Numbered from the stretch's first letter, positions 50,811 to 60,612 are shown. The stretch: 64,000 nt of DNA from Staphylococcus debuckii (GCF_003718735.1 NZ_CP033460.1:1488001-1552000), one strand, 5' to 3'. Notes: a model not told the origin generated them from the sequence alone. Numbers and translations: made by a program.

Positions 50811-51518
50811 ATGTTTTATAATGAAATAATGGGAATTATTGCATTCCTAGTTACCTTTACGTTAATGGTAACGATGTTTAGATTATTTGGAAAGCAAGGC
50901 TTAATGGCTTGGGTAGCAATGGGAACGATCATTGCCAATATTCAAGTAATCAAAACAGTAGATATCTTTGCGATATCCGCCACTTTAGGTAATGTCATGT
51001 TTGCTTCGATTTATTTAGCAACTGATATTTTAAATGATATTTATGGCAGAAAAGTAGCGAAACGTGCAGTTTGGATGGGCTTTACCTCTTCATTAATTAT
51101 GATTATTCTAATGCAGCTGTCATTGCATTTCATCCCTGCTCCAGAAGACATGTCTCAAAAGGCCCTCAGTACAATCTTTAATATTGTGCCGAGAATTGCG
51201 CTAGGCTCGATTATTGCTTATATCATTGGTCAGCATATTGACGTCTTTATTTTTAATGCTATTAAGAAAGTCTTTAAGTCAGATCGTACTTTTATTGTCA
51301 GAGCATATGGCAGTACTATTTTAAGTTCTATTATTGATACAGCATTATTTGTCTGTATCGCCTTTATTGGATTATTGCCAGGAAATGCGGTTTTTGAAAT
51401 ATTTATCACTACTTATGTCTTGAAACTTGTAGCTACTATCTTCAATGTGCCTTTCGGTTATCTTGCGAAATCAATGTATAGAAAAGGTAAAATTCAAGCG
51501 AAAGATGAAGGTTATTAA
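50811..51518 (+). CDS. Queuosine precursor transporter (YhhQ/QPTR family)
   Basis: 235 aa membrane protein with six to seven helices. The cytoplasmic segment TDILNDIYGRKVAKRAVWMGF is the family signature (COG1738, YhhQ), and the second conserved part is GQHIDVFIFN. E. coli YhhQ imports preQ0/preQ1. A preQ1 riboswitch directly before it supports the role. AGGAGGAAAGAAT gives a strong but riboswitch-accessible ribosome site. Confidence 0.92.
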   Translation: MFYNEIMGIIAFLVTFTLMVTMFRLFGKQGLMAWVAMGTIIANIQVIKTVDIFAISATLGNVMFASIYLATDILNDIYGRKVAKRAVWMGFTSSLIMIILMQLSLHFIPAPEDMSQKALSTIFNIVPRIALGSIIAYIIGQHIDVFIFNAIKKVFKSDRTFIVRAYGSTILSSIIDTALFVCIAFIGLLPGNAVFEIFITTYVLKLVATIFNVPFGYLAKSMYRKGKIQAKDEGY

Positions 51519-51564
51519 TATTCGGGTAAACAAAAATGTAGTAAGACATTGAGGTGAGACTGAA

Positions 51565-51957
51565 ATGGCTAAAATATATTTTGATGCAGCTGTTAAAGGA
51601 AATCCAGGGCCTGCTTCAGTTGCGGTTGTGATTGCAGAGGAATCTGAACATCAAATCTATACGAAAGACATCCCTTCAACAGATAACCATTCTGCTGAGT
51701 GGGAAGCCTTTATCTACGCGCTTGAATGTGCAAAAGCACAGCATGTAGAGACAGCTTTAGTTGCGACTGATTCAAAATTAGTTGCAGACACTTTGGAAAA
51801 AGGCTTTACAAAAAATGAAAAGTTTAAAGCTTATTTATTAGAAGCCGCTAAAAAAATGAAAGATTTTGATCTGTGTTTGATTAATTGGATACCGCGCGCT
51901 CAAAATAAAGAAGCGAATCACCATGCCCAACAAGCTCTATATCAGCAATTAAAATAA
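51565..51957 (+). CDS. RNase HI-like protein with an altered fourth acidic residue
   Basis: 130 aa RNase H fold. Three catalytic carboxylates are present: Asp7 (YFDAAVKGNPGP), Glu45 (NHSAEWEAF) and Asp69 (ATDSKLV). The fourth, normally Asp in the NxxAD motif, is replaced by Asn118 (NKEANHHAQ). It may cut RNA in hybrids poorly or act in another nucleic-acid role. Gene start is at 51565 with GAGGTGAGACTGAA upstream. It ends at a terminator shared with ypcP. Confidence 0.85.
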   Translation: MAKIYFDAAVKGNPGPASVAVVIAEESEHQIYTKDIPSTDNHSAEWEAFIYALECAKAQHVETALVATDSKLVADTLEKGFTKNEKFKAYLLEAAKKMKDFDLCLINWIPRAQNKEANHHAQQALYQQLK

Positions 51958-52003
51958 ACAGGATTGAACAAATTGGGTTTCCATTTTGTTCAATCCTGTT
52001 TTT
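51957..52003. terminator. Bidirectional terminator between RNase HI-like gene and exonuclease gene
   Basis: AACAGGATTGAACAAA (51957-51972) pairs with TTTTGTTCAATCCTGTT (51984-52000), A-rich before and T-rich after, between convergent genes. Confidence 0.88.
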
Positions 52004-52006
52004 GCT

Positions 52007-52894
52007 TTAGAATGGCATAAATTCTCTATTAATATATTTACTTGAAACTTTCAAATCATGTTCATCGCACACTTGTATCGCGTTGATATAATCGACTTGA
52101 TATTGCATTTGATTAAATAAAGACTCGATATCTAACGGTACTTCGGTGTGTATTTCGGCAAGCTGCTTGGATAACTTGAGGTCATCCATATGACTGATAA
52201 TTTTCTTTTGTTGTGCAGGCGTTAAATCTTCAATATGTTGAATGACATTTTCGACCGACTGATATTGTTGAATCAGTTTAAGTGCCGTTTTCTCACCGAT
52301 TCCTTTCACACCAGGGTATCCGTCTGCGCTGTCCCCCATGAAGGCTTTAATATCAATGAGTTGAAGCGGATTCAAATTATATTCTTGCTGATAGCGTTCT
52401 AAATCGTATTGGTTGTAAATATTGAAACCTTTTTTAGTCAGCCAGACTTGAACATTTGGATTAATACATTGCAGAATATCTTTATCTCCGGTTACGATGT
52501 AGATCTCATTCTCTTTAGATAAATGGCGACTTAAAGTTCCGATTACATCATCTGCCTCATAATTTTGTACTCCTACATTAATAAAACCAAGTGCTTCTGA
52601 CATTTCTTTCACTAAATCAAATTGCGGTCTGAGTTCTTCAGGAGGAGCTGGACGGTGTTGTTTATAAGCCGTAAAAACTTCATTTCTGAAAGTTTGTTGT
52701 CCCATATCCCAACAAACAGCAATGTGTGTTGGTTGGATGTCCTCTATAGCAGAAAAGATATGTCTGATAAAGCCTTGTACCCCATTTGTAGGTACGCCTT
52801 CTCTATTTCTCATATATTGATGATGGATACTTGTAGCATAGAAATGGCGAAATAATAACGCCATTCCATCTACAAGTAGTACTTTGTTACTCAT
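52007..52894 (-). CDS. 5'-3' exonuclease, PolA N-terminal type (YpcP)
   Basis: 295 aa flap-type nuclease without a polymerase domain. Motifs: LLVDGMALLFRHF near the N-terminus, EADDVIGTL (about 123-131) and TGDKDILQ (about 145-152) for metal binding, then DIKAFMGDSADGYPGVKGIGEKTA with the helix-hairpin-helix. It would remove RNA primers and 5' flaps, backing up PolA. It follows dynA by 20 bases on the same strand; AGAGGATATTTAA precedes the start. Confidence 0.93.
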   Translation of the reverse strand: MSNKVLLVDGMALLFRHFYATSIHHQYMRNREGVPTNGVQGFIRHIFSAIEDIQPTHIAVCWDMGQQTFRNEVFTAYKQHRPAPPEELRPQFDLVKEMSEALGFINVGVQNYEADDVIGTLSRHLSKENEIYIVTGDKDILQCINPNVQVWLTKKGFNIYNQYDLERYQQEYNLNPLQLIDIKAFMGDSADGYPGVKGIGEKTALKLIQQYQSVENVIQHIEDLTPAQQKKIISHMDDLKLSKQLAEIHTEVPLDIESLFNQMQYQVDYINAIQVCDEHDLKVSSKYINREFMPF

Positions 52895-52914
52895 TTAAAT
52901 ATCCTCTTTCTAAG

Positions 52915-55900
52915 TTATAAAATTGATTTAAGTTGTGTATTTGCATCATCGATTTGCTTAATCAATGATGTATCTATTTTCACTTTAAGCAATTCATCAG
53001 CTTGATGATGAATTTCATCAGAAATATCACTGATTTGTGTTTCAGCACTCTGCCCCATCAATTTCACTTGTTGTTCAAGTTGTTGACGTAAAAGATTGAT
53101 TTCATCTTGCAACAGCTCGACAGTATTCATCGTGATATCTTCTTGGATTTCTTTTTGAGCTTTAGGTTGCAATAAGCGTTTTTTAGATAATTTTCTAGGC
53201 AATGCTTGATTCATAGCTTCAAAATCAATATGCAGTGTATCGATAGCATCTTTGTTCATATCGATATTAAAGTGTGGATGAATCAAAATGTGCAAGTGAT
53301 TTAATTTTTTTTCCACAGGAGCCAGTTGTTCTTCTAGTTGTTGATTAAAGAATTTTTTAATGCGTTCAGCAATTAAAGTCTGTTCCATATAGAGTCTGCC
53401 ATGAATTTGCTCTAAATAAGTTTTGACAGCGGTACGTTTTTCATCTTCAAAGTCTTTGTTCTTAGTTATCTGTGCATTAAAAACTGTTCGAACTTCATCA
53501 AACAATTGTAGCTTTAAGCGTTCATTCAAATGATAAATTTGATCTTCAACTTCATTATAAGTATGTTGCTTAGATGTAGATAAAGTAGTTTCTGGAATAG
53601 CACCTTGTTGTTCAATTTCTTGTATTTTAGTTTGACGTTTTTCCATTTCTTGACGATTATTTTGGTAATCCTCGGACATCTCTGTAAAGGATTGACTGAT
53701 TTGTTCTAATTGTGACTTCATTTGATGTTGCAAGACTACTTTGGATTCAACAGAAGCAAAGTAATCTAAACTTTCTTTGAGTGCGTTAAGACCGCTGTCG
53801 CCTTCTTTTAAAGCGCGTCGACTAGACACTGAATAGATTTCTGCAGGCATATTAACTTGGTTCAATGCATCTAATACATAATCTTCAACTGCTTCTAAAT
53901 CATTATTAGTTTCTGCTAAATCTACAGCATTAATGACCATTTTGAAAGTTTGATTTTCATTTAATTGATTCATTTCTTTCATATATTCAATAAAGGCTTT
54001 GTCATTATCTGTAAATGAATGATTGAAATAACTTACATATAATATTAAATCTGAAGATGTAAGGATTTTTTCTGTTTCATTTGAATGACGTTGGTTATTT
54101 GAATACAGTCCTAAAGAATCTACAATAATTTTATTTTTCAGCCATTCAATCGGTAATTTTAAATGCACAGTTTCTACAAATGCAGCATAGGCATCTTCTG
54201 CACTCCATTTTTTAACTTCATCTTGATTAATATCGTGAGTTAAACCATTCTCTATCATATCTTGATATAAATCCACATGAGATTTTACTGCATTTACGAA
54301 AGCTAATTGTTCTTTTTTGAGAGAATTTTTTAAAGCAGTTGTATCCGTAGCTTTAAAATCATTTAAGCTGTCAAAGTGGAATTGCTGAGATTCAACAAGT
54401 TGGTTTAATTCAGCTAATAGTTGTTCTTCTTTCTTCAAAGTTATAGCACTTGAATCACCATAAGACAGTTCAGTTGTTGCTGCTGTCGTAGGGTTAGGCG
54501 AACTTACAAGATACGTATCTCCGAGTAAAGCATTGATTAAGCTGCTTTTACCTGCACTAAATGTTCCGAATACCCCGATTTTAACAATTTGCTGATCCAT
54601 TCTATCGATCGCCGCATTTAAATCATCTTTCGTTTGTTGGAAAAGTGGTACAGGTTCGATAATGTCGATACCTTGTTTGATTACTGACAGGTCAATATCC
54701 TCTGTTTCTTGATTTGTAACCTCTTTAGTTGCTTTTTCTTGGCGTTCAGGTTGATTAAGTTCCTCTTTAGTATATTTAATTTCCGTACGGTCAATGAGTT
54801 TATCCAAAGAATCATCTAAATGAATATAATAATGTTGGTAGTTGTGTGTTTCTAAGGACTCTCGCAATTCGCGCAGTTTAATATATTTTTCATATTCACC
54901 ATAATCTGCTGATTCATCTTCATCTGCAATATTTTGTGTTTCAGCATATTTTACAGCGTCTTTTAATAATGGTTCTGAATCTTTTTTAATAAAGTTATGA
55001 ATTGCTTTCACGACATCATCACAAAAGTTCAAGACGTATTGATTGCTGATACTCATTTGTTCTTGATATAAATCTGAAATTAAATTTTCGGGAATTTCAT
55101 AGTGCTGGTTTAATATAGCTTGGTTGACTGAAGATTGGTTGATGAATCGTGTTAAGAATGACATGTCTTCGCGCATCGGCTGTCTTACTTGCTGATTCAC
55201 TAAATCTTGCAGTTCCGACATTACTTTATCCAGACGCGCTTGTCGTTCTTCTTCAGTTTTTTTCTTTTTATTAAAAAGCCCGCCGACTTTGAAAGTCTTT
55301 ACGCGACTCTCTAAATATTCACGAATTTTTTCACGCATTTCATGTGGCATCAGATAAGCATTATCCAGAATTTTTTTGCGTTGATACTTCAAATAGTTAA
55401 ATAATTTATCAGGATCGTTGAGTAATTGCGCTTCTTCACTCACTGACTTATTTTGCTGAAAATTTAAATAAGCTTGATCAAACTGTGCTTCTTCAATATC
55501 TAGAATACTTAATATATCTTGCATCTCTGATTGGATATAAGAGAGTTGGTCATCTGTAATAAATTGTGTAATACGTTGAATGTAATCTTCCATTGACTCA
55601 CGATGGTTATCTTGTTCGATTAAAAAGTCGGAAAGTTCGTTGATTTGATTTTCAGGATAATCAAATTTTGAGACATAGAAAGTTCTTAATATGTCTAAAT
55701 CCCACTCATTAATAGCATTTTCGATATTTTGTTTGAAATCTTTAAAGGATAATTCCTCATCATTATGTTTATCAATTTGGTTAATCACAAAAACCACTGG
55801 AATGCCTGCATGATTAAGGCGTTTCATAAATTGAAAGTTCATTGCAGATTGAACGTGATTATAATCTACTGTATAGAAAACAATATTACTGGTAAACATA

Positions 55901-56361
55901 AATTGTTCTGTTGAAGCTTGGTGCATGGATACATTGGAGTCTACTCCAGGTGTATCTTGTAGCGTGAAGCCTTTATTGAATTTATCGGATTCAAATTTAA
56001 TTTCGACAGACTCAACATCCCCATTTTGTCTGTTTAATTGTTTCACTTCTTCGTAGTCGCTCAACCTTGTATATTTTTGGCCTTCTAAATTAGCGATAAT
56101 CTCACTCTCATCTGCTACAGAGACAATCGCTGTATTACTAGTTGTAGGCACTGGAGAGCTTGGCAAAATCTCCTGTTCTAATAAAAGATTGATGAGTGTA
56201 GACTTCCCTGCTGAAAAGTGCCCCACAAAAGTGAGTGTAAATTGATTTAAATATACTTTTTTAATCACTTGATTAATGATATGTACTAAATCTTCGTGGT
56301 TAGACTTTTCTACTTCTTTTTTTAATTTATATAAAATATCTAATTGGTTCGTACTAGACAT
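52915..56361 (-). CDS. dynA: Dynamin-like GTPase with two GTPase modules (DynA/YpbR)
   Basis: 1148 aa bacterial dynamin built from two fused dynamin units. The first P-loop GHFSAGKST is at about 47-55 with DTPGVDS and NQID following. The second P-loop GTFSAGKSS is at about 598-606, with DSLGLYSN in place of the canonical DTPG. Long helical stalks and hydrophobic segments (near 360-380 and C-terminal) mediate membrane contact. In B. subtilis DynA helps membrane repair and phage tolerance. Length agrees with that family. It is upstream of the exonuclease gene. Confidence 0.93.
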   Translation of the reverse strand: MSSTNQLDILYKLKKEVEKSNHEDLVHIINQVIKKVYLNQFTLTFVGHFSAGKSTLINLLLEQEILPSSPVPTTSNTAIVSVADESEIIANLEGQKYTRLSDYEEVKQLNRQNGDVESVEIKFESDKFNKGFTLQDTPGVDSNVSMHQASTEQFMFTSNIVFYTVDYNHVQSAMNFQFMKRLNHAGIPVVFVINQIDKHNDEELSFKDFKQNIENAINEWDLDILRTFYVSKFDYPENQINELSDFLIEQDNHRESMEDYIQRITQFITDDQLSYIQSEMQDILSILDIEEAQFDQAYLNFQQNKSVSEEAQLLNDPDKLFNYLKYQRKKILDNAYLMPHEMREKIREYLESRVKTFKVGGLFNKKKKTEEERQARLDKVMSELQDLVNQQVRQPMREDMSFLTRFINQSSVNQAILNQHYEIPENLISDLYQEQMSISNQYVLNFCDDVVKAIHNFIKKDSEPLLKDAVKYAETQNIADEDESADYGEYEKYIKLRELRESLETHNYQHYYIHLDDSLDKLIDRTEIKYTKEELNQPERQEKATKEVTNQETEDIDLSVIKQGIDIIEPVPLFQQTKDDLNAAIDRMDQQIVKIGVFGTFSAGKSSLINALLGDTYLVSSPNPTTAATTELSYGDSSAITLKKEEQLLAELNQLVESQQFHFDSLNDFKATDTTALKNSLKKEQLAFVNAVKSHVDLYQDMIENGLTHDINQDEVKKWSAEDAYAAFVETVHLKLPIEWLKNKIIVDSLGLYSNNQRHSNETEKILTSSDLILYVSYFNHSFTDNDKAFIEYMKEMNQLNENQTFKMVINAVDLAETNNDLEAVEDYVLDALNQVNMPAEIYSVSSRRALKEGDSGLNALKESLDYFASVESKVVLQHQMKSQLEQISQSFTEMSEDYQNNRQEMEKRQTKIQEIEQQGAIPETTLSTSKQHTYNEVEDQIYHLNERLKLQLFDEVRTVFNAQITKNKDFEDEKRTAVKTYLEQIHGRLYMEQTLIAERIKKFFNQQLEEQLAPVEKKLNHLHILIHPHFNIDMNKDAIDTLHIDFEAMNQALPRKLSKKRLLQPKAQKEIQEDITMNTVELLQDEINLLRQQLEQQVKLMGQSAETQISDISDEIHHQADELLKVKIDTSLIKQIDDANTQLKSIL

Positions 56362-56458
56362 ATATGTTGTTCCCCTTTTTCAATAACGTTGTATTAATTG
56401 TATAACAAATGAGACAGACTCTAAAGGATAATTATTTCGGCTGTGCTTAAAAATAAAA

Positions 56459-56511
56459 AGAGAGTGGACGACGAAATAATTTTAATAACTATTATTTCGA
56501 TCCCACTCTCT
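56459..56511 (-). terminator. Dyad repeat element acting as terminator of rarD
   Basis: AGAGAGTGG (56459-56467) pairs with CCACTCTCT (56503-56511); inner arms GAAATAA/TTATTTC pair too. TTTTTATTTTT follows on the minus strand. The core ACGACGAAATAATTT is shared with the tandem repeats at 14635-14774. Confidence 0.8.
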
Positions 56512-56520
56512 CGAAGTGCA

Positions 56521-57417
56521 TTATACCGCTGGATTTTTATCTTTTTTCATTTGAATATATCTAGAAATACAATAAATGATAATACCTGCCCAAATAAAGA
56601 TAAAGGTAATTAATTGGTTGGTATTAAATGGTTCTTTGTAGACGAAGATACCGAGTATAAACATTAATGTCGGGCCTATATATTGAATGAATCCCATTAA
56701 AGATAATGGTATTCTACGTGCGCCTGCTGAGAAGCTGATAAGCGGTATAGCTGTGATGGCGCCTGAGAACACTAACCATAATGTCGGCATATTGAATCCG
56801 ACTGATGATTGATGCGTTGTCCAAAGATAAATGATATATATTATCGCAGCAGGTGTAGTCACGATACATTCGTAAGTAATACTGCTGAGCGCGTCTATAG
56901 GTACTATTTTTTTCAATAGTCCATAGAATCCAAAGGATAATGCCAATAGTATTGATACGATTGGAAACTCCCCGATTCGGATAGTCATATATAATACGCC
57001 GATAACAGCAAGTATGATAGCCAACCATTCCATTTTATTAAAACGTTCTTTTAAAAAGATCATGGCCAAGACGATGCTGACTAAAGGATTAATATAGTAG
57101 CCTAAACTGGATTGTAATACATGATTATTATTGACAGCCCAAATAAAAGTCCCCCAATTAATCGTAATAATATAACCTGCTGCCGTCAGAGCTATCAGTT
57201 GTTTCATTGTTAATAATTTAATGCTATTTACAAATTGAGAGTATTTACCTATGGCAATGATTAAAACGACCATAAATATCATAGATAAGATGATTCTATA
57301 AGCAAGAATCTCAAATGGACCAATATCATTGAGTAATGACCAGTAAATAGGAAGAGTTCCCCATAAAATGTAGGCGATTAAGGAATAAATTACCCCACGC
57401 TTAAATTCTTGATTCAA
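56521..57417 (-). CDS. rarD: RarD family EamA transporter
   Basis: 298 aa with ten hydrophobic helices in two EamA halves. The N-terminal RGVIYSLIAYILWGTLPIYW is the RarD signature (named for chloramphenicol-sensitive protein). Substrate is unknown. It starts at TTG 57417 with AGGAGG 7 bases upstream. It lies 25 bases after the methyltransferase gene and is probably cotranscribed. Confidence 0.9.
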   Translation of the reverse strand: MNQEFKRGVIYSLIAYILWGTLPIYWSLLNDIGPFEILAYRIILSMIFMVVLIIAIGKYSQFVNSIKLLTMKQLIALTAAGYIITINWGTFIWAVNNNHVLQSSLGYYINPLVSIVLAMIFLKERFNKMEWLAIILAVIGVLYMTIRIGEFPIVSILLALSFGFYGLLKKIVPIDALSSITYECIVTTPAAIIYIIYLWTTHQSSVGFNMPTLWLVFSGAITAIPLISFSAGARRIPLSLMGFIQYIGPTLMFILGIFVYKEPFNTNQLITFIFIWAGIIIYCISRYIQMKKDKNPAV

Positions 57418-57442
57418 TTTTTATCCTCCTATTCAGTTGTAT

Positions 57443-58567
57443 TTATTTTTTATTTGCCCAATATTGATAGTAAGTACATTCAATATAGCCATTGAATAAT
57501 TTTCTGCGTTTTGTTGCTTTACGCTGAGTTAAAAATTCAAACTCTTTGTTGCTTGTTAAAATATATTCAGATAAGTTGGGATGTTCTTTCATTAACTTTC
57601 CAAGATAGCGATACATTTCTTCAACCTCATCACGATCACCAATACGTTCACCGTATGGCGGGTTACCAATTAAAGCAATAGGTTGATCGGTATGGATGTC
57701 TAAAGTATTGACATCTTTTACTTCGAAATGAATCATTTCACCTAAACCGACTTCATCTGCATTACGCTTTGCGATTTCAATCATCTCAGGATCGATATCA
57801 TAAGAATAAACTTCTACTTCTTTGTCGTAATCAGCTTGTTGATCTGCTTCATCGCGTAATTGGTCATATAAACCATCTGGCATGATGTCCCATGATTCTG
57901 AGACAAAGCTTCGGTTAAAGCCAGGCGCAATGTTCTGAGCAATCAAACATGCTTCGATTGCAATTGTACCTGAACCGCAAAACGGGTCAATTAATGGCGT
58001 ATTGCCGTTCCAGTTAGCCAAACGAATCATAGCTGCTGCTAAGGTTTCTTTAATTGGTGCCTCACCTTGCGCTAAACGATAGCCGCGTCTATTCAATCCT
58101 GAACCTGAAGTATCAATAGTTAATAACACTTGATCTTTGTGAATTGCGACTTCCACTGGATATTTAGCACCTGTTTCGTCTAACCATCCTTTGTGTGAAT
58201 ATGCATCTTTCAAGCGTTCTACAATTGCTTTTTTAACAATTGCTTGCACGTCTGGAACGCTATGCAAAGTAGATTTGACACTACGTCCTTGTACAGGAAA
58301 ATTGCCGTCTACAGGGATAATTGTTTCCCAAGGTATACTTTTAGTTTGTTCAAACAGTGAATCAAATTCAGTTGCTTTAAAGCGCCCCATTACTAGACGA
58401 ACTCTATCGGAAGTACGTAACCAGAGATTACTTTTAGCAATAGCTGTTTCATCACCTTCATAAAATATTCTGCCGTTTTCAACTTCTGTATCATAACCAA
58501 GTTCATTCACTTCTTTAGATACAACTGATTCTAAACCCATTGGGCAGACAGCTAATAATTGATACAT
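57443..58567 (-). CDS. THUMP-domain class I RNA methyltransferase (YpsC/RlmL-like)
   Basis: 374 aa. An N-terminal ferredoxin-like/THUMP RNA-binding part (about 1-155) precedes a Rossmann methyltransferase. SAM loop DPFCGSG is at 194-200, acidic YDIDPEM near 256-262, and the catalytic NPPYGER at 302-308 is typical of N2-guanine methyltransferases. It likely modifies 23S rRNA, as the N-terminal half of RlmL does. It sits next to rnpB, as in other staphylococci. Confidence 0.9.
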   Translation of the reverse strand: MYQLLAVCPMGLESVVSKEVNELGYDTEVENGRIFYEGDETAIAKSNLWLRTSDRVRLVMGRFKATEFDSLFEQTKSIPWETIIPVDGNFPVQGRSVKSTLHSVPDVQAIVKKAIVERLKDAYSHKGWLDETGAKYPVEVAIHKDQVLLTIDTSGSGLNRRGYRLAQGEAPIKETLAAAMIRLANWNGNTPLIDPFCGSGTIAIEACLIAQNIAPGFNRSFVSESWDIMPDGLYDQLRDEADQQADYDKEVEVYSYDIDPEMIEIAKRNADEVGLGEMIHFEVKDVNTLDIHTDQPIALIGNPPYGERIGDRDEVEEMYRYLGKLMKEHPNLSEYILTSNKEFEFLTQRKATKRRKLFNGYIECTYYQYWANKK

Positions 58568-58668
58568 GTGCGTTTTCCCTTCCTTCTCTATCTTGTTTAC
58601 TTAACAATTGTAGCAGAGATTAACCTGTTTATGTGGAATGATTCCACTTTTTTAACTCAAATTAAAAA

Positions 58669-58690
58669 AGCTCTCCTGCACAGGAGAGCT
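58669..58690 (-). terminator. Terminator of rnpB
   Basis: A perfect 10-bp stem AGCTCTCCTG/CAGGAGAGCT with a CA loop, followed on the minus strand by TTTTTT. Confidence 0.95.
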
Positions 58691-58696
58691 AAACTA

Positions 58697-59095
58697 GCAA
58701 TGATATCTCTATAAGCCATGTTCTGTACCTTAGTACTCATCACGTGCACTAGTATGCACTGGTACGCTGGTGGTAACCATCTGTCTGAAATACCGATTTA
58801 TGCACGGTCATTTCCTTGTTTATACGTTGAATTCCGCTAAACAAGTGCTCCTACCAAATTTGGATTGCTCACTCGAGGGGTTTACCGCGTTCCACCTTTT
58901 ACATTTCTGCAAAAGCTACGTCACTGTGGCACTTTCAAGCTATTTTAACCTTATCTTGAAGACTTAGGTTATTTCGCTGCCGTCATATTGCCTTGACTTA
59001 TTGTTTCATCAAGCACGAACACTACAATCAATCTCAGATTGTGTGAGCATGGACTTTCCTCTATATCGCTATAGCGATTACCCGAAATATCACTC
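58697..59095 (-). ncRNA. rnpB: RNase P RNA, Bacillus (class B) type
   Basis: About 399 nt. Minus-strand landmarks in order: GATATTTCGGGTAATCGC near the 5' end, GAGGAAAGTCCATGCTC (CR-I), the GTGCCACAGTGACGTAGC and GGTGGAACGCGGTAAACCCC blocks, GAGCAATCCAAATTTGGTAGGAG, and AGAACATGGCTTATAG near the 3' end. It is the catalytic RNA that cuts the 5' leader of tRNAs. The ends are estimated from the class B RNA; the terminator follows. Confidence 0.96.
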
Positions 59096-59182
59096 TTAAA
59101 ATTATAACACGGTTGAAGTATCAAGGTAAAGGCAATCTTAAATAGATAAAGTATTCAGATTATGAAATAAATGCTTTGAGAT

Positions 59183-59512
59183 TTATTTGCCGAATACTGC
59201 CTTTTCCAAATTAGAAATGCGTTTAAGTATATCCACATTATTCGTACTGCCATTTGATGAAAAATTCTTGTTTTCTTGTGGTCTAGAAGTTGCTACACGT
59301 AAACGCAGTTCTTCAAGTTCTTTCTTCAACTTATGGTTCTCTTCATTTAATTTAACGACTTCACTATCTAAGTCAGCCATTTTTTGATAGTCTGCAATGA
59401 TGTCATCTAGGAATGCATCTACTTCTTCCCTTCTATAGCCTCGGGCAAGAGTTTTTTCGAAATCTTTTTCATAAATATCTTTCGCTGATAATTTTAAAGA
59501 TACATCTGCCAT
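59183..59512 (-). CDS. gpsB: Cell division protein GpsB
   Basis: 109 aa. The N-terminal DivIVA-like domain has the membrane-binding loop and the Tyr-Arg-Arg motif ([17 protein letters not shown]), followed by a coiled coil and a short C-terminal helix ([15 protein letters not shown]) that forms the hexamer. It couples division and wall synthesis and binds PBP tails; pbp2 lies close by on the other strand. GGTGGAG precedes the ATG. Confidence 0.95.
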   Translation of the reverse strand: MADVSLKLSAKDIYEKDFEKTLARGYRREEVDAFLDDIIADYQKMADLDSEVVKLNEENHKLKKELEELRLRVATSRPQENKNFSSNGSTNNVDILKRISNLEKAVFGK

Positions 59513-59524
59513 TTTTTCTCCACC

Positions 59525-60091
59525 TCATTCGAAACTTTCTTCTTCTGACCACTGCAAATCATTGATGAAAACATTTATTTCATCAAATGTTACAATATCA
59601 CAAGTATAATTTGTTTGTTCTGCAAAATCAACTAACATTCGCTTGAAGAACTTAGGACTCGCCTCTTGTTCTTCGTCATATAACAATACTGTTATATCAG
59701 AGTGTTCCAACATAAACAAATCAGTTTGTTTAAACTGATAAGGTCCTTCATATGGGGCATGGTGAACAGTATCTATAAAATCCGCGTGTGCTGTAATTTG
59801 TTGATATTGTAATTGATTTTGTTCATTCCACCGTTCAGTATGGTTTTGAAAAGGTGGGATGACCCCTAGTTTCAACTCAGGGTATTCTTTTTTTAACGCG
59901 ATGACAACTTCAGCTGCCCACAATTCAATGCCTAATTGACCTTGTATTAATACCCATTCTAAGCCTTCTTCAATCAAAGTTTTAATCTTATTTTCAATAA
60001 AGGCTTTTAAATATTTTATTTCAGGTGCATCCTCTTTAAATATATTTAATTCGTAAGATTTATATCCTGTAATATAGGCAGTTTTAACCAT
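59525..60091 (-). CDS. ypsA: YpsA family protein (DUF1273, SLOG fold)
   Basis: 188 aa. [12 protein letters not shown] at the N-terminus and [19 protein letters not shown] are the conserved glycine-rich and Glu/Trp motifs of YpsA, a nucleotide-binding-like fold linked to cell division in Firmicutes. I start it at the ATG at 60091, which overlaps the yppE stop by 8 bases; a GTG four codons earlier is possible. It is in one operon with gpsB. Confidence 0.9.
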   Translation of the reverse strand: MVKTAYITGYKSYELNIFKEDAPEIKYLKAFIENKIKTLIEEGLEWVLIQGQLGIELWAAEVVIALKKEYPELKLGVIPPFQNHTERWNEQNQLQYQQITAHADFIDTVHHAPYEGPYQFKQTDLFMLEHSDITVLLYDEEQEASPKFFKRMLVDFAEQTNYTCDIVTFDEINVFINDLQWSEEESFE

Positions 60092-60422
60092 ATTGCGTTT
60101 CACTTTCCTTAATATATTTTAAATCGTATTTCACACTTTTCAATTTTTCCATAAAGATTTTTCTGCTGGTTTTAGCATAGTGACATTCTACAGAAAGTTT
60201 TTCAATATTTTGTATCAATATATGATATTTCTTATTATTCATATAAGGAAGCGCAATGACATACTCAGCCTTTCCATTTAATTGAGAAATCAAATTGTCA
60301 ATTTCTTTAGTAAAAGGTACAACATCTTGGTGAAAAGAATACTGAGTTCCCTCACGTGCTAGCTGGTAGCGTTCTTTCATCGTTTGAGTATATTGGATCA
60401 ACTGCTGGATAATTGTGTACAT
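60084..60422 (-). CDS. yppE: YppE family protein (DUF1798)
   Basis: 112 aa predicted four-helix soluble protein. [39 protein letters not shown] is the conserved core of DUF1798/YppE. Function unknown. It is the first gene of yppE-ypsA-gpsB and divergent from recU, matching Bacillus order. TAGGAGGAATAGAGG precedes the ATG. Confidence 0.82.
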   Translation of the reverse strand: MYTIIQQLIQYTQTMKERYQLAREGTQYSFHQDVVPFTKEIDNLISQLNGKAEYVIALPYMNNKKYHILIQNIEKLSVECHYAKTSRKIFMEKLKSVKYDLKYIKESETQYG

Positions 60423-60567
60423 CCTCTATTCCTCCTATAACAATAATTTATCACAATGCGTTTTGAACGTCATTTTTGCAAACCCTAGTGATGATAGGCT
60501 TGAGTTTGTGTAATGGCAGATTTAACGTTAAAATAAAATGTATACGAAAGAGGTTGGATATCTTCTA

Positions 60568-60612
60568 ATGATTAAAAAATTACTAGAAGTATATTTCAAT
60601 CTTAGTATATAA
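60568..60612 (+). CDS. Possible 14-residue leader peptide upstream of recU
   Basis: ATG 60568 to TAA 60612 encodes a short hydrophobic/basic peptide (MIKKLLEVYFNLSI). AGAGGTTGG precedes it at a slightly long spacing (about 11 bases), and the reading frame lies inside a TTCTA...TAGAA dyad. It has no other support and may be chance. Confidence 0.2.
   Translation: MIKKLLEVYFNLSI

Noticed and set aside
58770..58967. 65-codon plus-strand frame
   Set aside because: It lies antisense inside rnpB, whose conserved RNA blocks explain the sequence.
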